A program made the translations under genes and the position numbers. A stretch of DNA of 64,000 nucleotides, taken from positions 1 through 64,000 of the forward strand of contig NZ_JADDUE010000015.1 in NCBI RefSeq assembly GCF_016526145.1, in the 5' to 3' direction. This document shows positions 1-7,604 of this stretch, piece by piece (position 1 is the first letter of the stretch; each line of letters starts with the position of its first letter). The notes beneath the pieces were generated by a model, which saw nothing but the letters and a program-made list of their open reading frames with translations, was not told the origin of the DNA and ran no database searches. This DNA is from Saccharopolyspora galaxeae (GTDB taxonomy: Bacteria > Actinomycetota > Actinomycetes > Mycobacteriales > Pseudonocardiaceae).

Positions 1-246
1 GCCGAAACCGACCATCACGAACCAGTGGGCCACGCCGACGTGCCCCCACTTGAGCATCTTCGTGTGGCCCACGATCTCTTTGAGCATGTTCCCGAACCGG
101 GCCCCGAACGGGCCGCGCCTGCTCAGGTCCGGTTGTCCGAGACGGATCGACGACAGCATCCGCCGCACTGTCCGCACGACCATCACCACCGCGACGGCCG
201 TCACGGCCAGGCAGATCAGGCCCAGGACCAGCTGCAGAGCACTCAT
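1..246 (-). CDS. HdrD/GlpC-like (Fe-S)-binding reductase, N-terminal part (runs off window)
   Basis: Only the first 82 codons are in the window, read leftwards from the ATG at 246. The N-terminus (MSALQLVLGLICLAVTA...) is a hydrophobic membrane segment over about residues 3-27. It is followed by a basic cytoplasmic stretch (RRMLSSIRLGQPDLSRRG) and the pattern KEIVGHTKMLKWGHVGVAHW, which I recognise from the membrane part of actinobacterial iron-sulfur-binding reductases related to heterodisulfide reductase HdrD (Rv0338c type). In that family a NarI-like membrane domain precedes two Fe-S cysteine clusters; neither cluster is visible here. Such proteins often sit beside fatty-acid oxidation genes and are thought to pass electrons from acyl-CoA dehydrogenases to the respiratory chain. 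It is co-directional with the hydratase gene that stops at 296, about 50 bp upstream. Family fairly sure, function inferred. Confidence 0.72.
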   Translation of the reverse strand, partial: MSALQLVLGLICLAVTAVAVVMVVRTVRRMLSSIRLGQPDLSRRGPFGARFGNMLKEIVGHTKMLKWGHVGVAHWFVMVGFG

Positions 247-295
247 GCTCGCGGCCTCCCCCTCTCCGGCGACGCTGCCGGTTCGTTCACGGCGG

Positions 296-1072
296 TCAGC
301 GGTGCGAGAACGACGGCTGCCGCTTGTCCACGAAGGCCGCCATGCCTTCCTTCTGGTCCTCGGTCGCGAAAGTCGCGTGGAACGTGCGCCGTTCGAAGCG
401 GACTCCTTCGGCCAAGGTGGTCTCGAAAGCCCGGTTCACGCTTTCCTTGACCATCATCGTCACCGGGGCCGACATGCCCGCCACGGTTTCAGCGGTCTCC
501 ATCGCGTCGCCGAGCAACGCCTCATCGGCCACTACCCGGGCGACAAGTCCGCTGCGCTCGGCCTCCGCCGCACCCATCATCCGCCCGGTCAAGCACATCT
601 CCATCGCCTTAGCCTTGCCTATAGCGCGGGTAAGCCGCTGCGAGCCGCCGATGCCCGGGATCACGCCCAACTTGATCTCCGGCTGCCCGAACTTCGCGCT
701 CTCGGCAGCGATGATCACGTCGCACAGCATGGCCAGCTCACAACCGCCGCCGAGTGCATAGCCGGACACAGCCGCCACCAGCGGCTTGCGCACCGCAGCG
801 AGCCGGTCCCACCCGGCGAACCAGTCACTGAGGTAGACGTCCATGTAGGACTGCGATTGCATCTCCTTGATGTCGGCACCGGCCGCGAACGCCTTGGACG
901 AGCCGGTCAGCAGGATGCAGCCGACCTGATCGTCCCGGTCGAGTTCAGCCGCTTGCTCGGTGACCTCCTGCATCAGCTGGAGGTTCAACGCGTTCAGCGC
1001 GCCCGGCCGGTTCAGCCGGATCGTGGCGACCCTGCCGATGCGCTCGACCTCGATGGTCTGGTACTCGCTCAT
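296..1072 (-). CDS. Enoyl-CoA hydratase, EchA8 type
   Basis: A 258-residue crotonase that hydrates trans-2-enoyl-CoA to 3-hydroxyacyl-CoA in beta-oxidation. Both catalytic glutamates are present: E112 in [10 protein letters not shown] and E132 in [10 protein letters not shown], matching Glu144/Glu164 of rat mitochondrial hydratase. The oxyanion-hole region is [11 protein letters not shown] (about 61-71). The sequence closely follows mycobacterial EchA8. The ATG at 1072 is chosen because AGGAGG lies 4 nt upstream; a TTG three bases earlier is too close to it. It is transcribed away from the ring-opening hydrolase gene at 1511 and towards the HdrD-like gene. Confidence 0.93.
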   Translation of the reverse strand: MSEYQTIEVERIGRVATIRLNRPGALNALNLQLMQEVTEQAAELDRDDQVGCILLTGSSKAFAAGADIKEMQSQSYMDVYLSDWFAGWDRLAAVRKPLVAAVSGYALGGGCELAMLCDVIIAAESAKFGQPEIKLGVIPGIGGSQRLTRAIGKAKAMEMCLTGRMMGAAEAERSGLVARVVADEALLGDAMETAETVAGMSAPVTMMVKESVNRAFETTLAEGVRFERRTFHATFATEDQKEGMAAFVDKRQPSFSHR

Positions 1073-1510
1073 CAATCCTCCTCGGGCGTGGCTTCTGGCG
1101 GGGCGTGCGGGCGGAACGCTCCCTCACACACGGGTGGGCATGACAGCACGACGGAATTTACTTGGTCGTCCTATTAACTCGATTGACATGCTCGACGAGG
1201 AACCGGGCGACTTCAAGCCCGAACGCGGTGTGTCCTGCACCACCTGCGCAAAAATCCCGTGTGCGCACACCGTCGCCTTGCTCCGCGCACACCTCGCTAC
1301 CGTTCGCCGAGACACCACCCGACCTACCGCAACCACCCCGGAGGGAGTAGCCGCTTCTCCCCTTGTGGGTAAATCGGGTCCGAGCGCATGCCGAACCAGC
1401 ACTACTGTCTTGATAACGCACGTTATCGCGACCTACCTTCGAACGACCGCAGCGCTTTGCCAACGGGCGCTCACTCACCACTTCCCCGAGCGTGAAAGGT
1501 CGTCGCGACC
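1073..1510. other. Divergent intergenic region with candidate operators
   Basis: This 438-bp gap separates the hydratase (minus) from the BadI-like gene (plus) and holds no convincing coding sequence. Two things stand out. One is a perfect 7-2-7 inverted repeat at 1412-1427, listed separately. The other is an AT-rich patch around 1155-1180 containing TTGGTCGTCCTATTA, a one-base-shorter relative of the GGTCNGACC-type sites found before other operons in this window. Confidence 0.5.
1412..1427. promoter_or_regulatory. Inverted repeat GATAACG-CA-CGTTATC, candidate TetR operator
   Basis: The two 7-bp arms (1412-1418 and 1421-1427) are perfectly complementary around a 2-bp centre, about 85 bp before the start of the BadI-like gene. 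A near copy (TGATAACGTACGTT) lies at 16739-16752, in front of the TetR gene at 16779. This makes both sites candidates for binding by that TetR protein. Confidence 0.55.
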
Positions 1511-2305
1511 ATGCACGATTTCGCCGACATCGATTACAAGGTCGACAACGGGCTGGCCTGGATCACCATCGACCGCCCGAGCCGGTTCAACTCCTTCCGC
1601 GCGCAGACCGTCGATGAGCTGGTCAAGGCGTTCAAGCTGGCGTGGGCGAGCAAGGACGTAGGCGTCATCTGCCTGACGGGTGCAGGAGAGAAGGCGTTCT
1701 GCGCCGGAGGTGACCAGAAGCAACGCGCCGAGACCGGGGACTACGGCCCATCCGACTCCGGTCTGTTCGAGGTCGATGCCCTGCACCGGGTCATCCGCGA
1801 CGTACCGAAGCCGGTGATCGCCGCGGTCAACGGCTTCGCCATCGGCGGCGGGCACGTCCTGCACGTGCTGTGCGACCTGACGATCGCCGCCGACACCGCG
1901 GTCTTCGGGCAGAACGGCCCGCGCGTCGGTTCCTTCGACGCCGGCTTCGGCAGCGCGTACCTGGCGCGCGTGCTCGGCGAGAAGCGCGCACGGGAGGTGT
2001 GGTTCCTGTGCCGCCGCTACAGCGCCGAGAAGGCGGAGCGGTGGGGGCTGGTGAACGAGGTGGTTCCGCTCGCCGACCTGCACTCCGAGGTGCGTTCCTG
2101 GGCCGACGAGATCCTCGCGCTGTCGCCGACCGCGCTCAAGGTGCTCAAGCAGTCGTTCAACACCGACACCGAGCACTTCGCCAGCGTCGGCTCGCTGGCG
2201 TACTCCTACCTCAAGACCTTCGGCGAGTCCGCCGAGGCGCTGGAAGGCATCAACGCCTTCAACGAGAAGCGCAGCCCCGACTTCTCCGCCTACCGCGGCG
2301 CCTGA
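1511..2305 (+). CDS. BadI-like 2-ketocyclohexane-carboxyl-CoA hydrolase (MenB/BadI crotonase subfamily)
   Basis: A 264-residue crotonase. Along its length it resembles BadI of Rhodopseudomonas palustris, which opens the ring of 2-ketocyclohexanecarboxyl-CoA to pimelyl-CoA, and to a lesser degree MenB naphthoate synthase. Visible signatures are AFCAGGDQ (about 62-69), RDVPKPVIAAVNGFAIGGGH (about 97-116) and FGQNGPRVGSFDAGFG, where the VGSFD aspartate is the MenB/BadI hallmark replacing the hydratase glutamate, and the C-terminal NEKRSPDFSAYR. It is followed after 22 bp by an acyl-CoA dehydrogenase, which suits a ring-opening then beta-oxidation role. The start ATG follows a weak GAAAGG about 10 nt upstream. 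BadI versus MenB specificity is inferred, but no other men gene is nearby. Confidence 0.82.
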   Translation: MHDFADIDYKVDNGLAWITIDRPSRFNSFRAQTVDELVKAFKLAWASKDVGVICLTGAGEKAFCAGGDQKQRAETGDYGPSDSGLFEVDALHRVIRDVPKPVIAAVNGFAIGGGHVLHVLCDLTIAADTAVFGQNGPRVGSFDAGFGSAYLARVLGEKRAREVWFLCRRYSAEKAERWGLVNEVVPLADLHSEVRSWADEILALSPTALKVLKQSFNTDTEHFASVGSLAYSYLKTFGESAEALEGINAFNEKRSPDFSAYRGA

Positions 2306-2327
2306 CCGGCAACGCCGGTCACTGCCG

Positions 2328-3464
2328 ATGCGATTCACCGACGAGCAGCAGCGGTTCGCCGCGGCGATCCGCGATTTCTGCACCGACGAGTGCAACACGC
2401 TCCAACAGCGGGATGTGCTCACGGACGGGGGCACGCTGGCCAACAGCCCCCAGATCCTGGCCAAGTTGGCCGACCTCGGTTGGCTCGGTGTGTCCATCCC
2501 GGAGCAGTACGGCGGTGCGGGCGCCGGCATGGTCGAGGAATGCCTCTTCCTTGAGGCGACCTCGCGCGGGCTGGCGCCCATCACCGCCTACTCCACCGGT
2601 CTCACAGCGGCGCAGACCTACCTGCGACACGGCACCGAGCAGCAGAAGCAGGAAATCTTGGGCGGCCTGTGCCGCGGCCGCCTGGAAGCGATCGCGCTGT
2701 CCGAGCCCGGTGCGGGTTCCGACCTGGGCTCGGCACGGCTGAAGGCCGTTCGCGACGGCGACGGCTACGTGCTCAACGGCCAGAAAACCTGGACCTCGGC
2801 CGCGCACGTGGCCGATCACCTGCTGGTGTTGACCCGCACGTCGGTCGAGGACGACAAGCACGACGGATTGACGCTGCTGGTCGTGCCGACCGACGCAACC
2901 GGGCTGGAGATCCGGGCCATCGAAACGATGGAAGCGCACACGGTCAACGATCTGTTCTTCACCGACGTGCACGTGCCCGCAGCGGACGTCGTCGGGCAGG
3001 TCGGCCGGGCCTGGAACCACCTCATGCGCGGGCTCAGCGTGGAGCGGCTGATCATCGCCGCGATGTCGGTGGGCGCGGCGCAGCGCTCGCTCGACGACGT
3101 GCTCGAGTACGTGCGGCAGCGCGAGCAGTTCGGGCGCCCGATCAGCAGCTTCCAGGCCGTCCGCCACAAGCTCGCCGATCTCGCCACGGACATCGCCTGC
3201 TCCCGGTCGTTTGTGTACGAGGTCGCCGAGCGCATCGACGCCGGCGAGGAGGAGCAGCTGGCGCGCGAGGGCTCGATGGCGAAGCTCAAGTGCACGGAGG
3301 TCGCAAAGCAGACGGCGTTGGAAGCCATGCAGCTGATGGGCGGCTACGGCTACGCCCGCGAATACGGCATGGAGGGGCAGGTGCGGAAAGCACTCGCGCC
3401 GCCTATTTACGGCGGCACCAACGAGATCCAGCGCGAGATCATCGGAAAGGGCCTGCACCTCTGA
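2328..3464 (+). CDS. Acyl-CoA dehydrogenase (IVD-type catalytic Glu)
   Basis: A 378-residue FadE-type flavoprotein that introduces a 2,3-double bond into an acyl-CoA and passes electrons to ETF. The N-terminal helical domain is followed by the FAD/acyl motif ALSEPGAGSDLGS (about 124-136) and WTSAAHVADH in the beta domain. The C-terminal helical domain contains REQFGRPISSFQAVRH and GGYGYAREY. The usual MCAD base position reads IYGGT, so that Glu is Gly. A Glu is present in GLSVERL (about 231-237), the position used by isovaleryl-CoA and long-chain dehydrogenases. It lies in an operon with the BadI-like gene and may act on the dicarboxylyl-CoA released by ring opening (inference). Confidence 0.9.
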   Translation: MRFTDEQQRFAAAIRDFCTDECNTLQQRDVLTDGGTLANSPQILAKLADLGWLGVSIPEQYGGAGAGMVEECLFLEATSRGLAPITAYSTGLTAAQTYLRHGTEQQKQEILGGLCRGRLEAIALSEPGAGSDLGSARLKAVRDGDGYVLNGQKTWTSAAHVADHLLVLTRTSVEDDKHDGLTLLVVPTDATGLEIRAIETMEAHTVNDLFFTDVHVPAADVVGQVGRAWNHLMRGLSVERLIIAAMSVGAAQRSLDDVLEYVRQREQFGRPISSFQAVRHKLADLATDIACSRSFVYEVAERIDAGEEEQLAREGSMAKLKCTEVAKQTALEAMQLMGGYGYAREYGMEGQVRKALAPPIYGGTNEIQREIIGKGLHL

Positions 3465-3483
3465 TCACTTGGTGCCGTATGAG

Positions 3484-3530
3484 CGAGGGCGCTTTCAGCT
3501 CCGGACCCTGCGGAGGTGAAAGCGCCCTCG
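3484..3530. terminator. Strong bidirectional hairpin terminator
   Basis: Perfect 14-bp arms (3484-3497 CGAGGGCGCTTTCA and 3517-3530) enclose a 19-nt loop. It lies between the convergent acyl-CoA dehydrogenase and FAD-oxidoreductase genes, where a shared terminator is expected. Confidence 0.8.
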
Positions 3531-3551
3531 TCGTTGTGCAGCGGCGGTGCG

Positions 3552-4985
3552 TCACGCGGTTTCCGCTCTCGAAGAGCGATCCTCCTCGTCGCGCACCTTC
3601 GGCGGTTCGCCCATCGACCAACCGGACCGCTCGGACGGAGCCCACCCGCTGTAGCGGAATCCTCCGAACCAAGTCTCCGACCTGATGCCGAGCTCGATCG
3701 GGATTTCCCGCGCCGCCTCGGACAGGATCGCCTTCCGATCCGCTCCGCGCGCGAGCAACGCCCGGGCCAAGCCCCGGACCAACCGGGAGGGGCCGATGAT
3801 CTTCTCGATCTTGCGGATGCGATTGAAGGTATCGCTCACGTCAGGCCGGTCATCGCCCTCGAAGGTGCGGAACACTTCCCGGATGAGCGGTGACGGCGCC
3901 TCCGGACGGGATTCCCGGTTCGCCCAGTGGTAGGTGCTGCGCGTATCCCGATCCCGGTGCTGCTCCCATCGCCGCACGGCGGAGTCGAGCTCCACCGGAT
4001 CATCCAAGGTCCCGCGAACGGTTTCGCCGAGTAGGCGCCCGTGGTGGAGTGCGTCGCGCTGCCCTTGGCCGGCCACCGGGTCCTTGAAATGGCCTGCATC
4101 GCCGGCCAGCGCCCACCCGGGGCCGCTGGAGCGCCGGTAGTAGGACACCAGCTTCGTCGTCGACCGCAACGGACTCAGGTTGGTGGCGCCTGCTACCCGC
4201 TCCGCGAGATTCGGGTCCTCGGCTATGGCGTCCCACCAGAACTGATCTCCGCCCTTCCGGAAGCGCGGAACGTCATCCACCGGCGCCATGAAGACGACCA
4301 GCAGCTGTCCCCGCGGGCTCGATGGCAGCGCGAGAACGGTCGGCTTTCCTTGCCGATAGAGCCCGTAGGTCTCGTGCTCGATCGTGCCGACCTTCGGATC
4401 GTCCATGTACCGGAATGCGAAGCCACGTCCGTTCTGCGATCCGCGGTACGGCTGCCATTCGCCCACCGCCGCGGCCACCTTCGAATGTCGGCCGTCCGCG
4501 CCGATCACGAGCGGAGCGCGAATCACGTGGTCTTCACCGTCGTGCCGGTAACGCACCCCGGTCACCCGACCATCGCGCCGGATGACGTCCTCGAACATGC
4601 ACCGCTCCCGAACGTCGACACCCGCTTCCCGGGCCGTCTCCACCAGGCACACGTCCTGCTCCAGCCGCGGAACGCACAGTCCGTAGTCGATGCCGTCCAC
4701 CGGAGCGAAGCGCTCCCGCAGCCGGACGTCCCCGACATGCACTCCCAGATACCGGCTCTGGGCCGGACCGAGTTGCAGGATGCGCGGCAACGCGCCCATG
4801 CGCTGCAGCTCAGCTACCCCGTTGGGTACCAGCACATGCGTGGACAGTTGATCCGAGGGGAATCTCGACTTGTCGAGGACGACCACGTTGTGCCCGGCGT
4901 GGGCCAACGGCACGGCCGCAGCGGCACCCGCAAGGCGACCGCCCACGATCACAACGTCACATTCTTCAACGGTGGTTGTAGCCAC
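3552..4985 (-). CDS. FAD-dependent oxidoreductase (PHBH/geranylgeranyl-reductase-like fold)
   Basis: A 477-residue protein beginning at the GTG at 4985, which has GGGA 8 nt upstream. The N-terminal Rossmann motif VVIVGGRLAGAAAAVPLAHAG (about 11-31) and the acidic residue ending strand 2 (VVVLDKSRFP) bind FAD. The second FAD motif is ALAGDAGHFKDPVAGQG (about 309-325), the GD motif of aromatic-ring hydroxylases, halogenases and geranylgeranyl reductases. No membrane segment is evident. The family covers monooxygenases, dehalogenases and prenyl reductases, so the substrate cannot be assigned. It is followed upstream by a DUF2834-like membrane protein on the same strand. Confidence 0.8.
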   Translation of the reverse strand: MATTTVEECDVVIVGGRLAGAAAAVPLAHAGHNVVVLDKSRFPSDQLSTHVLVPNGVAELQRMGALPRILQLGPAQSRYLGVHVGDVRLRERFAPVDGIDYGLCVPRLEQDVCLVETAREAGVDVRERCMFEDVIRRDGRVTGVRYRHDGEDHVIRAPLVIGADGRHSKVAAAVGEWQPYRGSQNGRGFAFRYMDDPKVGTIEHETYGLYRQGKPTVLALPSSPRGQLLVVFMAPVDDVPRFRKGGDQFWWDAIAEDPNLAERVAGATNLSPLRSTTKLVSYYRRSSGPGWALAGDAGHFKDPVAGQGQRDALHHGRLLGETVRGTLDDPVELDSAVRRWEQHRDRDTRSTYHWANRESRPEAPSPLIREVFRTFEGDDRPDVSDTFNRIRKIEKIIGPSRLVRGLARALLARGADRKAILSEAAREIPIELGIRSETWFGGFRYSGWAPSERSGWSMGEPPKVRDEEDRSSRAETA

Positions 4986-5139
4986 GCGATCGTCCCTTTT
5001 CACGTTGAATCCGGATGTCGAGACTTCGGATTCCAGCCAAGCCGGAACACGGTTGATTCGATTGGAACACCGGCCATTCTGCCGCGCCCCGCGTTCAGGT
5101 ACCGCTGCGATCAGGAGCAGCGCCGTTGGCGCGAGTCCG

Positions 5140-5538
5140 TCAGCGAGATGCCCTCGGAGCCCCCGCCCTCTCGGACACCGTCTTGTCGCGCCCATCGAGG
5201 TACCGCTCCCGGGTCACGAGGTACACCGGAAACGCCATCGAGACGCCGATGTAGGACAGCACGATGAAGAACGCTCCCCACTTGTACCCGAGCCCGATCC
5301 GCTTGGCGTCGAATACGACCCACACCATGAAAACCAGCCAGGCTATGGCCATGTCGATGCTGAGGAACGCTGCGGTGCCACCCGGAGCCATCGCATCGCC
5401 GAAGAACTGGACCGGATCCAGGATGTTCCCGCCGGCGGCCATCCAGCCGAAGGCGTGCGGCCATGTCAGCAGGAGAGCCACCACTCCGGCCAACAGGAAG
5501 AAGAGGTGCCTTACGGCTGCTGACCAAGACGTTGTCAT
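5140..5538 (-). CDS. DUF2834-like small membrane protein
   Basis: A 132-residue hydrophobic protein with about four predicted membrane segments: residues 8-28, 45-60 (weak), 61-78 and 87-108. The conserved look is TWPHAFGWMAAGGN near the N-terminus and DAKRIGLGYKWG before the last helix, which match the DUF2834 family. The ATG at 5538 is chosen for the GAGGGG 6 nt upstream. DUF2834 proteins have no established function. They often sit beside FAD oxidoreductases and fatty-acid genes, as here. Confidence 0.75.
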   Translation of the reverse strand: MTTSWSAAVRHLFFLLAGVVALLLTWPHAFGWMAAGGNILDPVQFFGDAMAPGGTAAFLSIDMAIAWLVFMVWVVFDAKRIGLGYKWGAFFIVLSYIGVSMAFPVYLVTRERYLDGRDKTVSERAGAPRASR

Positions 5539-6023
5539 TGAAACCCCTCTGTTGGAAAAACTGAGACGGCGCGAATGACACATGCCATAGCCCTGTATTC
5601 GCCGTCGCGACTTCCCCTCGGCGTCATACGGGAACCGCTGCCCGACGAATCGAAGGGTTTCGTCAGCCGCACCTAGATCATCCAACTCGTACGGATGCAT
5701 CCGCATCCCCACCAAGAGAGATTTCGCTACTCCGTAGGAGGCGGCATAGGGGTGCACTGCCCCGGACCGTTCCATACCGGCGGTGAGACACGTCTGCCGA
5801 GGCCGCCGGAAGCGGCCTCGGGCAGCACTTCGGAAGAATTCGCAACGCTCTACTGTCACCGATCACAAGGTGCCGACATCCGGCCGTGCCGGGTTGCCGG
5901 GCTCGAACCGGTGTCAGCGCGCCCTTGTCCCCGCAGACGGGGAAGAATCCGCGATCACGCGCGACCAGTCGATCCGCCCCGAGAGCGTGCAGCTCGGGCC
6001 ACGATCACCGGGGTTTGGCGTTC
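5539..6023. other. Non-coding gap with a palindrome and a terminator
   Basis: This 485-bp stretch lies between the DUF2834-like gene and the CrtC/AttH-like gene, both on the minus strand. It contains the 12-bp perfect palindrome CGGATGCATCCG at 5692-5703, in the upstream region of the DUF2834-like gene, and the hairpin at 5797-5821. I see no supported coding sequence in it. Confidence 0.5.
5797..5821 (-). terminator. Hairpin, probable terminator of the 8756-6024 operon
   Basis: Perfect 10-bp GC-rich arms CCGAGGCCGC / GCGGCCTCGG around a 5-nt loop, about 200 bp downstream of the stop of the CrtC/AttH-like gene. There is no T-run, as is usual for high-GC actinomycetes. Confidence 0.6.
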
Positions 6024-7049
6024 TCAAGGACGCTCCGACACGTTGGCCTCGATGTGGGAGGAGCTGAGGCGGATGTCCTCGTGCAGGAAGTCGCCCGTGA
6101 CCGTGTCGAGCGGGAACGCCTCCATCGAGGTGCCGACGCCCGTCAACCCGGTCGATGTGGTCCACCGGACCATCGTGTGCCCGGTTGGTGTGCAGCCGTA
6201 AGGAACCCAGTTGTTGAACGCGGCCGGTACCCCGGTCAACTCGTGATGTTCGCCTGTCCTGTCGAGGACCGTCATCTCCAGACGTTCCGGGAACAGGCCC
6301 CGATGCCGCAATGACAGCGAGCCGCCGACCGCTCCCCGCAGTTCGCCGTCCTGTACCACGTAACCGTGTTTGAACGCGTGCTGCTGGCCGTCTGGCTGCG
6401 ACGGGTCGAATTCCCAGATGGCCTGGACCACGTAGTCGTCGTCGAAGTGCGCATTGACGTAGCCCATCGGGCGCATACCGCGTTCCGCCCGCGGCCCCCA
6501 GCTGTGGTCCTGGGTGGCGAGGCAGTTCACCTCGTACGCGGTGCCACGGACCTGAATCATTCCTATGACCCGAGTGGTCAGGTCGAAATGCCCTGCGTAC
6601 GCCGTGCCGAAGCCACTGTGCTCGACTGCTTGGTTCCGATCGTCGCGCGCCATCGGGTCTATAGCGGGATCGTGGATGTCGTAAGGTTCGTGAATACCCT
6701 CCAGCTCGAGGTGCAGTTCAGTTCCGCCGACGCCGCTGTAGTCGATCCGGTACTTCCGCGGGGACAGCGATTCGAAGGACATGCCGTTGGGCAGGGTGAA
6801 CTTCCGGAGATCATCCGGAATGGGAAGGTGATTCTGGATGTCCACGTACCGCGCGTCGAACATGTCGCGCGAGCACCTGTCGATGAACTCGACGTCGCAC
6901 ATGACCGCGCCTGTTCCGGGGCGGAACACCATGTAGACCCAGCCGTAGAGGTTGGCTTCCGGCACGTACATCCCGAGCCAGTAGGTTTCGCCCCACTGGT
7001 GGTCGACAACGTCAGGTGTTTGGAACTGCAGGTTCGTCTCGGTGATCAC
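6024..7049 (-). CDS. CrtC/AttH-like lipocalin-fold protein (DUF7064-like)
   Basis: A 341-residue protein without signal peptide or membrane segment. The pattern of repeated beta-strand segments with WGETYWLGMYV near the N-terminus and CLATQDHSWGPRAERG in the middle resembles the double-lipocalin fold of carotenoid hydratase CrtC and AttH. In those families a buried acidic/aromatic pocket hydrates or binds a lipid. Its GTG start (7049) overlaps the stop of the preceding gene by 4 bp (GTGA), so it is translationally coupled to the helical partner of the APH-fold kinase. Function unknown; the coupling argues it acts on the same hydrophobic CoA-derived substrate as the kinase. Confidence 0.65.
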   Translation of the reverse strand: MITETNLQFQTPDVVDHQWGETYWLGMYVPEANLYGWVYMVFRPGTGAVMCDVEFIDRCSRDMFDARYVDIQNHLPIPDDLRKFTLPNGMSFESLSPRKYRIDYSGVGGTELHLELEGIHEPYDIHDPAIDPMARDDRNQAVEHSGFGTAYAGHFDLTTRVIGMIQVRGTAYEVNCLATQDHSWGPRAERGMRPMGYVNAHFDDDYVVQAIWEFDPSQPDGQQHAFKHGYVVQDGELRGAVGGSLSLRHRGLFPERLEMTVLDRTGEHHELTGVPAAFNNWVPYGCTPTGHTMVRWTTSTGLTGVGTSMEAFPLDTVTGDFLHEDIRLSSSHIEANVSERP

Positions 7050-7600
7050 GCCGATGCCCCGTCTCGTGTCGGATACTTGTTCCGGAAGCCATCCATCATC
7101 TGGTCGATGGGCTCTACGTCGACCGAGCCGTCCTCGTAGCCGAACGGTTTGAAGAACGACCTGTCGCGCAAAGACTGGGCGTGCTCAGCACGCACGATGC
7201 TGCGCGTTGAGCGTGCCACGGATTCGTCAGTGCCGTCTTCGCCCTCGGCTGCGACGAAGTCCGCCACCGCAGTGGCGAGCGCGGCGTGCGCCGCACGGAG
7301 GTCCGAGAGACCGACCGGTTCGGGGCTGTCCAGCAACTCGCCCAGGCGACCGGCGGCTTCGGACGTCCGCGGTCCACCTTCGGTACCGAGGACCACGTCG
7401 GCGGCCAGATGCCGCAGGTAACGGTGTTCGAGCCGCTCGTACTCCGCGGAGTGCTCGCGTTGTGCCTGCAGCGCTTGGAGATGCCCTGCTACGAGCTGGG
7501 CCTGTTCGGTTGCGAATGCGTTGGTTTCGACGGCCGGCGCGATAACGTTCGACAGCGCGCTGATCATGCTTGCGAGCCGAATATCCACTGAAACGATCAC
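7046..7600 (-). CDS. Helical partner of APH-fold kinase (LvaB/DUF6285-like in context)
   Basis: A 184-residue, almost wholly alpha-helical soluble protein. The start is taken as the GTG at 7600, 4 nt after the kinase stop and 9 nt after GAGGGG. The N-terminal half (SMISALSNVIAPAVETN, then FATEQAQL and EHSAEYERLEHRYLRHL) aligns by eye with the protein at 40671-41183, which likewise follows an APH-fold kinase directly. From what I know of Pseudomonas putida levulinate catabolism, the kinase LvaA needs a small helical partner, LvaB. The gene order here suggests the same role, but sequence homology to LvaB is not demonstrated and this protein is longer. Confidence 0.6.
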   Translation of the reverse strand: MIVSVDIRLASMISALSNVIAPAVETNAFATEQAQLVAGHLQALQAQREHSAEYERLEHRYLRHLAADVVLGTEGGPRTSEAAGRLGELLDSPEPVGLSDLRAAHAALATAVADFVAAEGEDGTDESVARSTRSIVRAEHAQSLRDRSFFKPFGYEDGSVDVEPIDQMMDGFRNKYPTRDGASA

Positions 7601-7604
7601 CGGG

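Noticed and set aside
5870-5945. A tRNA-like T-arm (GGTTCGAGCCC on the minus strand)
   Set aside because: The T-stem is imperfect and no matching 5' acceptor stem, D-arm or anticodon arm could be built upstream, so it is a chance resemblance.
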